Shown here one piece after another: positions 49,847 through 59,288 of a DNA stretch of 64,000 nt. The stretch lies in NCBI RefSeq assembly GCF_000719115.1, contig NZ_JOEA01000014.1, positions 248,001-312,000 of the forward strand, in the 5' to 3' direction. The position numbers and the translations under genes were made by a program. The notes under the pieces were generated by a model, which was given only the letters and a program-made list of their open reading frames with translations, made no database searches and was not told the DNA's origin. Position 1 is the stretch's first letter. Each line of letters opens with the position of its first letter. This stretch comes from Lentzea albidocapillata. Lineage in GTDB: Bacteria > Actinomycetota > Actinomycetes > Mycobacteriales > Pseudonocardiaceae.

Positions 49847-51142
49847 ATGACCACCACAGCCGCTCCGTCACGCACGTCGTTCGCGTGGCGGGGACTCTTC
49901 CTGCGCCTGCACTTCTACGCCGGCGTGCTCGTCGGCCCGTTCATCCTGATCGCCGCGCTGACCGGCGTGCTCTACGCCCTGACACCGCAACTGGAGTCCT
50001 GGGTCTACTCCGATCAGCTCCGCGTTCCCGCTACCGCGCAACAACTTCCGCTGTCCCAGCAGGTCGACGCCGCGCTCGCGACCTCACCCCGGGGCGAGCT
50101 CGTCGCGGTCCGGCCCGCCCCCGAACCCGGTGCCACGACCCGCGTCCTGTTCTCCGAGAAGGGACTGGGCGAGTCCGAACGGCGGGCGGTCTTCGTCGAC
50201 CCCGGCACCGGACGCGTCACCGGTGATCTCGTGGTCTACGGGTCGAGCGGTGTGCTGCCGCTGCGCACGACGCTCGACCAGTTGCACCGCAACCTGATGC
50301 TCGGCGAACCCGGCCGCCTCTACAGCGAACTCGCCGCCTCCTGGCTGTGGGTGGTCGCGCTGGGCGGCCTGGTCCTGTGGATCTCCCGGGCACGCAACAG
50401 CAAGCGCATCCGGACGCACGGGCTGATCGGCGTGTGGGTGCTGGCCGGCGCGTTGTTCCTGTCCGCCACCGGTCTCACGTGGTCGGCCTACGCGGGCGAG
50501 AACGTCGCCATGCTGCGCACCGCGGTCGGCTGGTCCACGCCGACGCTGACGATGCCCGGCGCCGGCGAGAGCCACGGTGACCACGGTTCGAGCACCTCGC
50601 CCTCCGGTGGGCACGGCGAGATCGACACGGTGTCCGCCATCGCGAAGCTGTCCGGCATCGACGCGAACGCGGTCGAGATCAGTCTGCCCGCCGTCCCGGA
50701 CGGTGCCTGGAAGGTGGCCGAGATCGAGAAGGGCCTGCCCACCCAGAACGACTCCGTCGCGGTCCACGGCGGCGAGGTGGTCGGTTCGCTGAAGTTCGCC
50801 GACTTCCCGCTGGGTGCGAAGCTGACGAGGTGGGGCATCGACGCGCACATGGGCTTGCTGTTCGGCTGGCCCAACCAGTTGCTGCTGTTGCTCGTCGGCG
50901 GCGGACTGGTCGCTTCGGTCGTGCTCGGTTACCGCATGTGGTGGAAGCGCAGGCCCACGACCGGCTTCGGCCGCCCGGCCCCGCGTGGCCAGTGGCGCAG
51001 GGCCCCGCGCGGAGCGTTGATCGGGCTCGGCCTCGGCACGCTGCTCGCAGGGTGGTTCCTGCCGCTGCTCGGGGTCAGCCTGGTGATCTTCCTGGCCGTC
51101 GACGTGCTGCTCGGAAGGCGGGCGAAAACGGCGGACTCCTGA
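49847..51142 (+). CDS. PepSY-associated transmembrane protein (iron/siderophore-reductase type)
   Basis: 431 residues. FLRLHFYAGVLVGPFILIAA opens a PepSY_TM architecture: helix, PepSY domain (DAALATSPRGELVAVRPAPE), two helices, a His/Ser/Gly-rich loop (GAGESHGDHGSSTSPSGGHG), second PepSY, two more helices. Members have been linked to ferric-siderophore reduction; the histidine-rich loop may bind metal. The inverted repeat GTCCAC-A-GTGGAC (51145-51157) follows the stop. Confidence 0.85.
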   Translation: MTTTAAPSRTSFAWRGLFLRLHFYAGVLVGPFILIAALTGVLYALTPQLESWVYSDQLRVPATAQQLPLSQQVDAALATSPRGELVAVRPAPEPGATTRVLFSEKGLGESERRAVFVDPGTGRVTGDLVVYGSSGVLPLRTTLDQLHRNLMLGEPGRLYSELAASWLWVVALGGLVLWISRARNSKRIRTHGLIGVWVLAGALFLSATGLTWSAYAGENVAMLRTAVGWSTPTLTMPGAGESHGDHGSSTSPSGGHGEIDTVSAIAKLSGIDANAVEISLPAVPDGAWKVAEIEKGLPTQNDSVAVHGGEVVGSLKFADFPLGAKLTRWGIDAHMGLLFGWPNQLLLLLVGGGLVASVVLGYRMWWKRRPTTGFGRPAPRGQWRRAPRGALIGLGLGTLLAGWFLPLLGVSLVIFLAVDVLLGRRAKTADS

Positions 51143-51272
51143 CCGTCCACAGTGGACAAGGCTTGCCTGATCTGGACATTTACGGCATATTAATGGCCAG
51201 GTGCGCCGGGAAGCCTGGTCGGCTCGCACGCCACACCACCGTGGCGGCGGAGAGCTGACGAGGAGCGCCCAC

Positions 51273-52292
51273 ATGACGCTCATTCCCCATGCGATCCCTC
51301 TGATCAACGATCCCCAGGTCGTCCAGGCGCTCGCCGCCCGATGGCGCCGTACCAGGACGTTGCTCCTGCTTTCGGCCGGTGTCCTGCCCGTCGCCATCGG
51401 CATCGTGTGCATCGTGCTCGCCGGGATGACGTCGGCCGGGCAGCGCATCATGCCGTGGTGGTCGGCCATTCCGGCGGTCGCCGCGGCGGCGTGCGCGTGG
51501 GCGTTGCTGACCTGGTTGCGGCGCAACGGGTTGAGCGATCCGCACTCGTGGCTGCCCGCCACCACCCTGATGACGGGCGCGCAGCTCGTGCTCGGTGTGC
51601 TGCCGGGCTCGGGCATCGCGTTGCGGCTCAGTCCCGGCGCGGCGATCGCGGTGAAGGCGTTGTGCGCCGCCGGAGTGCTCGGCGCCGGATCCGCCAGCGC
51701 ACTCGCCCGGCTGGCCCACCGATCACTGCTCTCGGCTCCCGTCCTCGAACTCGGGTCGACCGCGTTCCCGCTCGTGCTGGACAGCAGCGGCGCACGCGTG
51801 GTGATCGGCACGGATCGCGTCGACTGGACCACGCGCACGGGCGCGCGGGTCGACGCCGGGGTCTCGTTCGTGCGCATCCTCAGCGTGACAGCGCATTCGC
51901 ACGCGATCACGCTGCACACCACGTCCGGCTCGTGGACGGTTCCCGTGGCGGATCCGGCGACCGCGCAGGCGTTGCTGCGCCGCCGGATCACGTGGTGGGA
52001 GGAGCGCCGTGACGCGGCCGCCGAACGCGAGCAGCGCCGTTACCTCGACCTGGTCAAGCTGCTCGCGGTCGTGAGCGGTGAGGGCACGCGCGGCGGCATC
52101 AGCGTGACGGTCGACTCGAACGGCCTCACGACGGGCATCGCGCTGAGCCCCGAGGTGCGCGAGCTCGAACCGGAACTGCTCGCGGCGCAGCTGATGGCGT
52201 GCGTGCAGAAGGCGAGGGCGGACGCGCGCAGGCAGGTTCAGGATCTGGTGCTCGACCACGCCGGCGACCAGATGGTGAAAGCCAGCCACTAG
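51273..52292 (+). CDS. Membrane protein with C-terminal YbaB/EbfC-like domain
   Basis: 339 residues from ATG 51273 (GAGGAGCG upstream). Four hydrophobic helices occupy residues 25-150 (LLLLSAGVLPVAIGIVCIVL, PAVAAAACAWALLTWL and two more), then a soluble beta-rich segment (FPLVLDSSGARVVIGTDRVD). The C-terminus, about 265-335, reads GGISVTVDSNGLTTGIALSP, LEPELLAAQLMACVQKARAD, which has the strand-strand-helix pattern of YbaB/EbfC proteins. YbaB is normally cytosolic and binds DNA; a membrane-tethered form is unusual. The domain call is by pattern only. Confidence 0.6.
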   Translation: MTLIPHAIPLINDPQVVQALAARWRRTRTLLLLSAGVLPVAIGIVCIVLAGMTSAGQRIMPWWSAIPAVAAAACAWALLTWLRRNGLSDPHSWLPATTLMTGAQLVLGVLPGSGIALRLSPGAAIAVKALCAAGVLGAGSASALARLAHRSLLSAPVLELGSTAFPLVLDSSGARVVIGTDRVDWTTRTGARVDAGVSFVRILSVTAHSHAITLHTTSGSWTVPVADPATAQALLRRRITWWEERRDAAAEREQRRYLDLVKLLAVVSGEGTRGGISVTVDSNGLTTGIALSPEVRELEPELLAAQLMACVQKARADARRQVQDLVLDHAGDQMVKASH

Positions 52293-52346
52293 TCGCTTGT
52301 CCCGCGCCCGTCGACCTGCATACCTTCGCCCGGAGAACTTCCGGAG

Positions 52347-53678
52347 ATGGGGGACGACTTGCGCAGACGTGACTTCTTCGCGGCGGCGGCCGGGGTGGCC
52401 GCCGTCGTGGCCAACCCCGCGAGCGCGCTCGCGGCCAACGAGCAGCGGCCGGGCGCCTCGCACCTGCCGGACCTCGACCTCGGCGATTTCCCGGTCGTGG
52501 CAAGGGTCCGTGCTCGCAAGGCGCTGGAGCACCTCAAGGTCCTGAGTGACGGGATCGGGCCGCGCATCGGCGGCACCGCGTCGGAGCACCGGGCGCGTGA
52601 CTACCTCGTCCGCGAGCTCAAGGCGCTGCGGTACCAGGTGACGACGCAGCCGTTCACCGTGCCGGACAAGTACCTCGCCGACGTCAACGGCGGCTGGCAG
52701 GCCGGCGCCTCGCGCTTCGGCTCCCTCGGCGTCACCGTCAAGGCCCCGTTCGTCGAGGTCGTCGACGGGCAGCTGCCCGATCTCACCGGCAAGATCGCGT
52801 TCTACGTCAACGCTCCCGCCGGCTCCGCGCCGACGCACGCGGCGATCGAACGCGGTGCGGTGGCGGTGGTCCTCGGCCGGATCTCCGCGACGGCGAACAA
52901 GTCCAGTGCCTTCTCCCCCGCGCTCGACCGCAACGTCACCGTGCCGGTCATCGGCCTCGCCCAGGTGCACACGGAGAAGCTGCGCGCGCAGGGCTCCGGC
53001 GAGCTGACGATCAGCACCATCCACCACCCGAACCTCACGTCCTACAACGTGATCGCGGACCGGCCGGCGACGTTCCCGTGGCGTGACAACGGGGTCGTGA
53101 TGGTCACCGCGCACTACGACAGCGTGCCGGGCTCACCGGGCGCCAACGACGACGGCAGCGGCACGGTCCTCTGCCTCGAACTGGCCCGCGTGCTGCGGTA
53201 CCTGCCCACGCACAAGGCGCTGCGGTTCGCGTTGTGGGGTTCGGAGGAGCAGGGCCTGCTCGGGTCACGGCACTACGTCTCGCAGCTTCCGCCGGAGGAG
53301 ATCGCGCGGATCAAGGGCGTGTTCCAGAACGACATGGTCGCCACCAGCCACGACCCGGCCACGGCGTACTGGCTGCTGTCGGTGGACGGCGCCGACAACG
53401 CCACGACGGCCGGGGTCCGCGCCGCGGCACAGCGGCTCGGCTACGACCCGAGGGTGCACGGGCCGGTGGCGCGCGGGTCGAGCGACCACGTGCCGTTCCA
53501 CGAGAAGGGCATGGCGTCGGCGAACTTCAGCTGGCGCGGCGAGGGCGGGCCGGCGCAGCTGGAGCCGATCTACCACACCCCGGAGGACACGATCCGCGAC
53601 AACATCAGCCTGGACCGGCTGCAGGTGTCACTGGAGCTGATCGGGGCGGCGGCGTACCGGCTCGCAGCCCAGAAGTAG
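52347..53678 (+). CDS. Tat-exported M28-family aminopeptidase
   Basis: 443 residues. Twin-arginine signal (LRRRDFFAAAAGVAAVVA) cut near SALA-AN. A PA domain (about 140-215) is inserted before the zinc domain. Metal ligands and catalysis: His/Asp in VTAHYDSVPGS, Asp in GANDDGSG, Glu-Glu in GSEEQG, Asp in FQNDM, His in YHTPED. The family releases N-terminal residues from peptides with two zinc ions. Followed by a bidirectional terminator. Confidence 0.9.
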   Translation: MGDDLRRRDFFAAAAGVAAVVANPASALAANEQRPGASHLPDLDLGDFPVVARVRARKALEHLKVLSDGIGPRIGGTASEHRARDYLVRELKALRYQVTTQPFTVPDKYLADVNGGWQAGASRFGSLGVTVKAPFVEVVDGQLPDLTGKIAFYVNAPAGSAPTHAAIERGAVAVVLGRISATANKSSAFSPALDRNVTVPVIGLAQVHTEKLRAQGSGELTISTIHHPNLTSYNVIADRPATFPWRDNGVVMVTAHYDSVPGSPGANDDGSGTVLCLELARVLRYLPTHKALRFALWGSEEQGLLGSRHYVSQLPPEEIARIKGVFQNDMVATSHDPATAYWLLSVDGADNATTAGVRAAAQRLGYDPRVHGPVARGSSDHVPFHEKGMASANFSWRGEGGPAQLEPIYHTPEDTIRDNISLDRLQVSLELIGAAAYRLAAQK

Positions 53679-53697
53679 GTGGTGCGCCCCGACCAGC

Positions 53698-53727
53698 GAC
53701 ACCCCAGTTCGTTCGGACTGGGGTGTC
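53698..53727. terminator. Bidirectional hairpin terminator
   Basis: GACACCCCAGT and its complement form an 11-bp stem with an 8-base loop, between the convergent M28 and DUF5829 genes. It reaches into the last bases of the DUF5829 gene. Confidence 0.8.
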
Positions 53728-54610
53728 AGAAAGTCCAGACCGCTCGCTTGCCCGGACCCACCACCAGCGTGGACGAGCCCAGCTTCTCGACGTGCCGCGC
53801 GGCCGCGCGGTTGAGCTCGAACTCGACGCGCTTGAGCCCGGTCTGCCCCAGCGGCACCTCGTCGAACCGCATCGTGGTGCCGCCACGGGTGGCCACGACC
53901 GTGCCGGGGTCGGTCCGCAGCGTGAAGCCGCCGGCGCGCAGCAACGGCACGGTGTCGGCCAGGTCCGAGGCGGTGACTGCGAGGCGGACGAGCGTGACGT
54001 CGCGCATCAGCCTGTTCTCGTACGCGTCCGGCAGGTAGCGCTCACGTGTCACGTCGCCGGGGAACCGGGCGGGCCCCACTTTGCTGCGGGGATCGTTCAG
54101 GTACTCGTCGCGGTACTCCATGGCCCAGGCGCCGAACTTCTCGTACTTTTCGATCAGGAACAGCGAGTCGAACCACGGCACGGGCTTGCCGTCGCCGAAG
54201 TCGCGGGTCTGCAGGAAGTCGATCGGCTTCTGTCCCGCGGCGCGCAGCCGGGCGCCGAGCTTGTTGATGTCACCGTCGCGCTCGGTGGAGAGCCCCAGAC
54301 CGGCGGAGCCCGGTTCGCCGTCCTGGCCCGGCACGTCGCCCGGCCCGAACACCTCCAGGTAGGTCTCGCGGCCGCGCAGGTAGCGCCCCGTCCAGACCCT
54401 GCCGTCCGCGCCGGTCGTCGTGCGCACCTCGAAGTCCGCGAAGTCCCTGAGGTAGCGCGAGTGCTCGACCGCGTCCGCGGTGGCTCGATCGAGCGTTCCC
54501 CATGCGTGGTTGTAGTACAACAACTGCCGCGCTCCCGCCAATGCCGGTCCCGCACCCGACACGACCAGAACTGCGGCCAAGATCATGCAAGACACCCGTC
54601 GGACACCCAT
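53726..54610 (-). CDS. DUF5829-family secreted protein
   Basis: 294 residues from ATG 54610. Signal peptide VSCMILAAVLVVSGAGPALA. Body: LLYYNHAWGTLDRATADAVE, HSRYLRDFADFEVRTTTGAD, RVWTGRYLRGRETYLEVFGP. These blocks match DUF5829 as I recall it; no function is established. TATGAT stands seven bases upstream of the ATG, with no ribosome site, which suggests a leaderless transcript. Confidence 0.75.
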   Translation of the reverse strand: MGVRRVSCMILAAVLVVSGAGPALAGARQLLYYNHAWGTLDRATADAVEHSRYLRDFADFEVRTTTGADGRVWTGRYLRGRETYLEVFGPGDVPGQDGEPGSAGLGLSTERDGDINKLGARLRAAGQKPIDFLQTRDFGDGKPVPWFDSLFLIEKYEKFGAWAMEYRDEYLNDPRSKVGPARFPGDVTRERYLPDAYENRLMRDVTLVRLAVTASDLADTVPLLRAGGFTLRTDPGTVVATRGGTTMRFDEVPLGQTGLKRVEFELNRAAARHVEKLGSSTLVVGPGKRAVWTF

Positions 54611-54669
54611 ACATTCGATCATAAAACGGACACGCTCGAGCCAGACTCAAGCCAGACGAGGGGAACCCC

Positions 54670-55734
54670 GTGCTCGACACCGCCCGATGGACGGTTCTAG
54701 CCCCGCTGCTGCAGGCCGCCACCGCCGGCCGCGACCTGCTGGACGACACGATCCGCAGGCTCACCCCGGCCGCCGTCGCCGCGGAGGTCCTGCGCGAGAT
54801 CGGCGAGCACGACGTGCGCCTGGACCTGAGCTTCGACGGCCAGACCACCACCCACCTGTGCACGGACGCCGAAGTGGTGATCACGCTCGACCTGGCCGAC
54901 GCCGTCCGCGGTCTCTACGGCACCGGCAGTCGGCCCTGGCCGAGCCTCGCCGTCACCACCCCGGACCCCGATCTCGACGAACGCGGGATCGCCGGGTGGT
55001 TCCAGGACCGCAAGGGCGTCGCGCAGTCCGTCCAGGAACTCCTGTCCGCGCTCAAGCCCGGCCACCGAGACCTGGGCGAGCTGGCCGTGGAGCACGGCTC
55101 GGACAAGTGGGGAGACCTGCACTGGTACACGCAGCACTACGAACGCCACTTCGCCCACATGCGCGACGAACCCGTACGGCTACTGGAGATCGGCATCGGC
55201 GGCTACGACGACCCGGACCGCGGCGGTGGCTCACTGCGGATGTGGCAGCGGTACTTCCGGCGTGGCCTCGTGCACGGCCTCGACATCGCGCGCAAGAACG
55301 TCATCGGCCCGCGGATCATGACCGTGCTGGGCGACCAGTCCGACGCCGGGTTCCTCGACCGGATGGGCCGCGAGCTCGGACCGTTCGACGTGGTCATCGA
55401 CGACGGCAGCCACCTCAACGAGCACGTGCGAACCTCGTTCCACGCGCTGTTTCCGCACGTCCGCGCGGGCGGCCTCTACGTCGTGGAGGACCTGCAGACC
55501 GCGTACTGGCCGAGCTGGGGCGGCCATCCCGAGGCGACCGCCGGCACGTCGATGGGGATGCTCAAGTCCTTTGTGGACGGCCTGAACCAGGCCGAGGTCC
55601 GGGATCCGCGCGGCGAGGGCTCCTACCTGGAGCGCAACATCAGCGGGATCTCGTTCCACCACAACATCGCGTTCGTCGAGAAAGGACTGAACGCTGAGGA
55701 GGGCGGGCCGGCGTTCCTGCGCACCCTGATCTAG
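54670..55734 (+). CDS. MycE-like SAM-dependent O-methyltransferase
   Basis: 354 residues. An N-terminal auxiliary domain (1-120) precedes the catalytic half: EHGSDKWGDLHWYTQHYERH, VRLLEIGIGGYDDP, GSLRMWQRYFRRGLVHGLDI, and the metal-site motif VVIDDGSHLN. This is the layout of mycinamicin MycE and other Mg-dependent sugar O-methyltransferases in macrolide pathways. No polyketide or sugar-biosynthesis genes are adjacent, so its acceptor is unknown. GTG start with GAGGGG upstream. Confidence 0.8.
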   Translation: MLDTARWTVLAPLLQAATAGRDLLDDTIRRLTPAAVAAEVLREIGEHDVRLDLSFDGQTTTHLCTDAEVVITLDLADAVRGLYGTGSRPWPSLAVTTPDPDLDERGIAGWFQDRKGVAQSVQELLSALKPGHRDLGELAVEHGSDKWGDLHWYTQHYERHFAHMRDEPVRLLEIGIGGYDDPDRGGGSLRMWQRYFRRGLVHGLDIARKNVIGPRIMTVLGDQSDAGFLDRMGRELGPFDVVIDDGSHLNEHVRTSFHALFPHVRAGGLYVVEDLQTAYWPSWGGHPEATAGTSMGMLKSFVDGLNQAEVRDPRGEGSYLERNISGISFHHNIAFVEKGLNAEEGGPAFLRTLI

Positions 55735-55749
55735 CTTGCGGAAAACCGC

Positions 55750-55778
55750 CCTGTCGCCGCATTCAGCGCGGCGACAGG
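55750..55778. terminator. Bidirectional hairpin terminator
   Basis: CCTGTCGCCGC with its exact complement, 11-bp stem and 7-base loop, between the convergent methyltransferase and GH8 genes. Confidence 0.82.
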
Positions 55779-55789
55779 ACGGAACCGGG

Positions 55790-57481
55790 CTACGGGATCC
55801 AGTGGTTGCCGGACACCGTGATCATCACCTGGAGCTGGATGCTCGCACCGAAGTACGTGTTCGTGTTGACCGGCGCGTTCAGCATCTTGTTCCACAACGC
55901 GTCCAGCCACGCCTGGCTGCCCGCGTCCGTCGTGGCCGCGACCGCGAACGGCGCGAAGAACGCCGCGTCGCTGCCGCTCGCGATCTGGGTGCCGCCCAGC
56001 GAGTAGCCGACCGCGATCTTGTTCGGGTCACCGCCGGTCTTGCTCTTGATCCACGAGTTCATCTTGCGGGCCGCCGCCAGCGACCTGCCGTCACCGGTCA
56101 GCGCGGCGTCCGCACCGATGCGCCACGGGTCGCGGCACGCGTTGTACCAGTACTTGCCGTCGGTGTCGGACCGTTCGAGCATCTTGCCGACCGCGGGCTT
56201 CACCGTGGAGTTGGTGTCCTGCACGAAGTCCGGCAGCAGGCCGGTGCTCGACGCGTACTGCGACTGCAGGGTGGCGATCACGTCCTGGTGCTTGGTGCGG
56301 ATCGTGTCCCACGCCGAGTCGCCGGTGGCCTTGCGGAACGCCCGGAAGTGGTCGGACATCCAGTCGGAGGAGCGGGAGCCGTAGTAGTGCCTGCTGTTGC
56401 TCGAAGTGGACCAGTCGCCCATCAGCAGCAGGTTCGTGTTCGGGTTGACCAGGCTCTTCTTGATCGCGTTGATGTTCCTGATCGCGAGCTGCTTGTAGTT
56501 GTACGTGCCACTGCTGCCCCACTGCCGGTCGGCCAGCAGCAGGCCGTAGGCGGTGTCCATGTCGCCGTCGGTCGCGCTGTCGCTGCCGTTGACGCTCTGA
56601 CAGGAAGGATCCTGCTCGGCGGCCAGCAGGTCGGGGTTGTTGACGGACGGGTGCGCGAGCTTGTACTTCAGCAGGCCGTCGAAGATCTTCTTCGCGTCCG
56701 GGTCCGCGCCCGCCATCTGCGCGGTGATCACCATGCCGTAGCCCTGCGCCTCGGCGACGTACGGGTGGTCGGCGTCCGGCGAGATGATCTGGTACCAGCC
56801 GTTGCCGCAGTTCTGCTTGACGAACGCGGCCTTCCACCTCTGGTAGTACTCGACGATCTTGGCGTCCATAGTGGACGTGCTGCCGGACGGCCGCAGGATG
56901 CCGGCCGCGTACGGGGTCTGCCTGCTGCCGAACGGGTAGCCGAGGCCGGTCGACGGCGGAGTCGTCGTGGTCGTGGGCGGAGTGGTCGTCGTGGGCGGGG
57001 TGCCGTCACCGACTCCGTAGACCTCGAACTCCCACAACGAGTAGCCGTACGTCGTGCCGCGGGCCATGCCATAAACACGGACATATCGCCCGGAACCGGA
57101 CACCGTCAAGTCGTCGATGCCACCGTCGCCGGCGCTGGTCGAGTACACGTCGGACCAGGCGGAGCCGTCAGGAGAGGTCTGCACGCGGTACGACCTGGCG
57201 TACGCGGCCTCCCAGTTCAGCTTCACCCGACTGATCGCGTGCGCCGAGCCGAGGTCGACCCGCAGCCACTCCGGGTCGTGCCCTTCCACCGACGCCCAAC
57301 GGGTCGACGTACTTCCGTCGACCGCTTTGGCTGCCTCGAATCCCGGCCCCTCAAGGGAAGAGGCCGTCACCGCCTTGCCGCGGGAGACCAGTGGGTCCGC
57401 CGCCGATGCGATGGTCGTTCCCGCGACGAGGAGGCCGAGCACGAGCCCGGCCGCCCCGATCGCCGTCGTTCTGCCGCCCAC
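55790..57481 (-). CDS. Secreted GH8 glycosidase with F5/8C domain, copy 2
   Basis: 563 residues from GTG 57481 (GGAGG five bases upstream; TTG 57496 is less likely). Signal peptide to about 27, F5/8 type C (CBM32-like) domain about 30-157, Thr/Pro linker (TTTTPPTTTTTPP), GH8 domain 180-563. Acid Glu245 in VAEAQGYGM; GH8 signature ATDGDMDTAYGLLLA with Asp306/Asp308. GH8 comprises endoglucanases, lichenases, chitosanases and xylanases; which one is not clear. Tandem with a close paralogue upstream. Confidence 0.9.
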   Translation of the reverse strand: MGGRTTAIGAAGLVLGLLVAGTTIASAADPLVSRGKAVTASSLEGPGFEAAKAVDGSTSTRWASVEGHDPEWLRVDLGSAHAISRVKLNWEAAYARSYRVQTSPDGSAWSDVYSTSAGDGGIDDLTVSGSGRYVRVYGMARGTTYGYSLWEFEVYGVGDGTPPTTTTPPTTTTTPPSTGLGYPFGSRQTPYAAGILRPSGSTSTMDAKIVEYYQRWKAAFVKQNCGNGWYQIISPDADHPYVAEAQGYGMVITAQMAGADPDAKKIFDGLLKYKLAHPSVNNPDLLAAEQDPSCQSVNGSDSATDGDMDTAYGLLLADRQWGSSGTYNYKQLAIRNINAIKKSLVNPNTNLLLMGDWSTSSNSRHYYGSRSSDWMSDHFRAFRKATGDSAWDTIRTKHQDVIATLQSQYASSTGLLPDFVQDTNSTVKPAVGKMLERSDTDGKYWYNACRDPWRIGADAALTGDGRSLAAARKMNSWIKSKTGGDPNKIAVGYSLGGTQIASGSDAAFFAPFAVAATTDAGSQAWLDALWNKMLNAPVNTNTYFGASIQLQVMITVSGNHWIP

Positions 57482-57497
57482 GACCGCCTCCAGCAAT

Positions 57498-57560
57498 TAG
57501 TTAACAAAGCTGTCAATGCGAGTGGTTGGCGACGGTATGCAGGTCAGACCTCGTCAACAA
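57498..57560 (-). promoter_or_regulatory. Promoter and 5'UTR operator of GH8 copy 2
   Basis: Minus strand: TTGTTG (57560-57555), 17 bases, TACCGT (57537-57532), then TTTGTTAACTA (57508-57498) close to the ribosome site. The same three elements occur at the same spacing before GH8 copy 1. Confidence 0.65.
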
Positions 57561-57598
57561 GAGGTGCAGACCTTTGTTGCGCGATCGAACAGTGCTGG

Positions 57599-59272
57599 TC
57601 AGGGAACCCAGTGGTTGCCCGTGACCGTGATCATCACCTGGAGCTGGATGCTCGCCGAGAAGTAGCTGCCGCCGTCGATCGGCGTCTGCAGCATCCTGGT
57701 CCACAACGCGTCCAGCCACGCCTGACTGCCCGGATCGGTCGTCGCCGCCACCGCGAACGGCGCGAAGAACGCGGCGGCGCTGCCACCGGAGAGCTGCGTG
57801 CCATTGAGCTGGTAGCCGATCGCGATGTTGCCGGGGTTGTTGCCCGCCTTGGACTTCACCCACGTGTTGAGCTTGCGGGAGGCCGCGAGCGACTGGGAGT
57901 CACCGCTGGTCACCGCGTCCGCGCCGATGCGCCACGGCACGCGGCAGGCGTTCCAGTAGTACTTGCCGTCGTTCACGCTCTCCAGCACCTGCCCGGCCGG
58001 CGGGCGCGGGGAGGAGTTCGTGTTCTCCACGAAGTCCGGCAGCAGACCGGTGTTCGGCGCGTAGTTCCGCTGCAGCTGCCCGATGAGGTTCTGGTGCGCG
58101 GCGCGGATCGTGTCCCACGCCGAGTCACCCGTCGCCTTCCGGAACGCCCGGAAGTGGTCGACCATCCAGTCCGACGACCGCGAGAGGTAGTAGTACTGGT
58201 CGCCCGCACTGGACCAGTCGCCCAGCTTGAGCAGGTTCGTCGACGGGTTCACCTCGCTGGCCTTGATCGCGTTGATGTGCCGGATCGCCAGCTGCTTGTA
58301 GTTGTGAGTGCCGGTGCTGCCCCACTGCCGGTCGGCGAGCAGCAGCCCGTAGGCCACGTCCATGTCGCCGTCCGTGGCGCCGTCACCGCCGTTGACGCTG
58401 CGGCAGTTCACGTCCTGCTCGGCCGCGAGGAGATCGCGGTTGATCGAGGACGGGTGGTCGATCTTCCACTTCACCAGGCCGTCGAAGATCTTCCGCGCGT
58501 CCGGGTCGGCCCCGGCCATCTGCGCGGCGATCACCATGCCGTAGCCCTGCGCCTCGGCGACGTACGGGTGGTCGGCGTCCGGCGAGATCACCTGGTACCA
58601 GCCGTTGCCGCAGTTCTGCCGCACGAACGCGGACTTCCAGCGCTGGTAGTAGTCCACCACCGCGGCGTCCAGAGTGGACGTCGCGCCGGAGGGCCGCAGG
58701 ATGCCCGCCGCGTAGGGGGTCTTCCTGCTGCCGAACGCATAACCGAGGCCGTTCGAGGGCGGAGTGGTCGTGGTCGTCGGCGGGTTGCCGCCGGCCACGC
58801 CGTAGACCTCGAGCTCCCACAGCGAGTAGCCCCACTGCGTGCCACGAGCCGTGCTGAGAACCCGCACATACCGCCCGGAACCGGACACCGTCAAGTCGTC
58901 GACGCCTCCGTCACCGGCGCCGGTCGAGAAGACGTCCGTCCAAACCGAGTCGTCGGGAGAGGTCTGCACGCGATAGGACCTGGCGTACGCGGCCTCCCAG
59001 TTCAGCCGCACCCGGCTGACCGCGTGCGCCGAGCCGAGGTCGACCCGGATCCACTCGGAGTCACTGCCCTCCGCCGAGGCCCACCGGGTCGTTGTGCTGC
59101 CGTCCACGGCTTTCGCCGCCTCCAGCCCGGCACCCTCGACAGAGGACGCCACGACCGCCTTGCCCTGCGACACCAGCGGGTCCGCGGCCGTCGCACTGGT
59201 CGTCCCCGCCACCAGGAGACCGATCACGAGCCCGGCCGCGCTCACCGCCGCCACTGCCGATCGTCTGTCCAC
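57599..59272 (-). CDS. Secreted GH8 glycosidase with F5/8C domain, copy 1
   Basis: 557 residues from GTG 59272, five bases after GGAGG; the upstream extension has no signal peptide. Signal to about 29, F5/8C domain about 31-158, Thr/Pro linker, GH8 domain. Acid Glu240 in VAEAQGYGM; ATDGDMDVAYGLLLADRQW with Asp301. Very similar to copy 2 along its whole length, so a recent tandem duplication. The two probably act on the same polymer with shifted specificity. Confidence 0.9.
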   Translation of the reverse strand: MDRRSAVAAVSAAGLVIGLLVAGTTSATAADPLVSQGKAVVASSVEGAGLEAAKAVDGSTTTRWASAEGSDSEWIRVDLGSAHAVSRVRLNWEAAYARSYRVQTSPDDSVWTDVFSTGAGDGGVDDLTVSGSGRYVRVLSTARGTQWGYSLWELEVYGVAGGNPPTTTTTPPSNGLGYAFGSRKTPYAAGILRPSGATSTLDAAVVDYYQRWKSAFVRQNCGNGWYQVISPDADHPYVAEAQGYGMVIAAQMAGADPDARKIFDGLVKWKIDHPSSINRDLLAAEQDVNCRSVNGGDGATDGDMDVAYGLLLADRQWGSTGTHNYKQLAIRHINAIKASEVNPSTNLLKLGDWSSAGDQYYYLSRSSDWMVDHFRAFRKATGDSAWDTIRAAHQNLIGQLQRNYAPNTGLLPDFVENTNSSPRPPAGQVLESVNDGKYYWNACRVPWRIGADAVTSGDSQSLAASRKLNTWVKSKAGNNPGNIAIGYQLNGTQLSGGSAAAFFAPFAVAATTDPGSQAWLDALWTRMLQTPIDGGSYFSASIQLQVMITVTGNHWVP

Positions 59273-59288
59273 AACCACCTCCACCCAA

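Noticed and set aside
51145..51157. GTCCAC-A-GTGGAC as a regulatory operator
   Set aside because: Short, and placed after a gene with no promoter need; more likely part of a terminator or chance.
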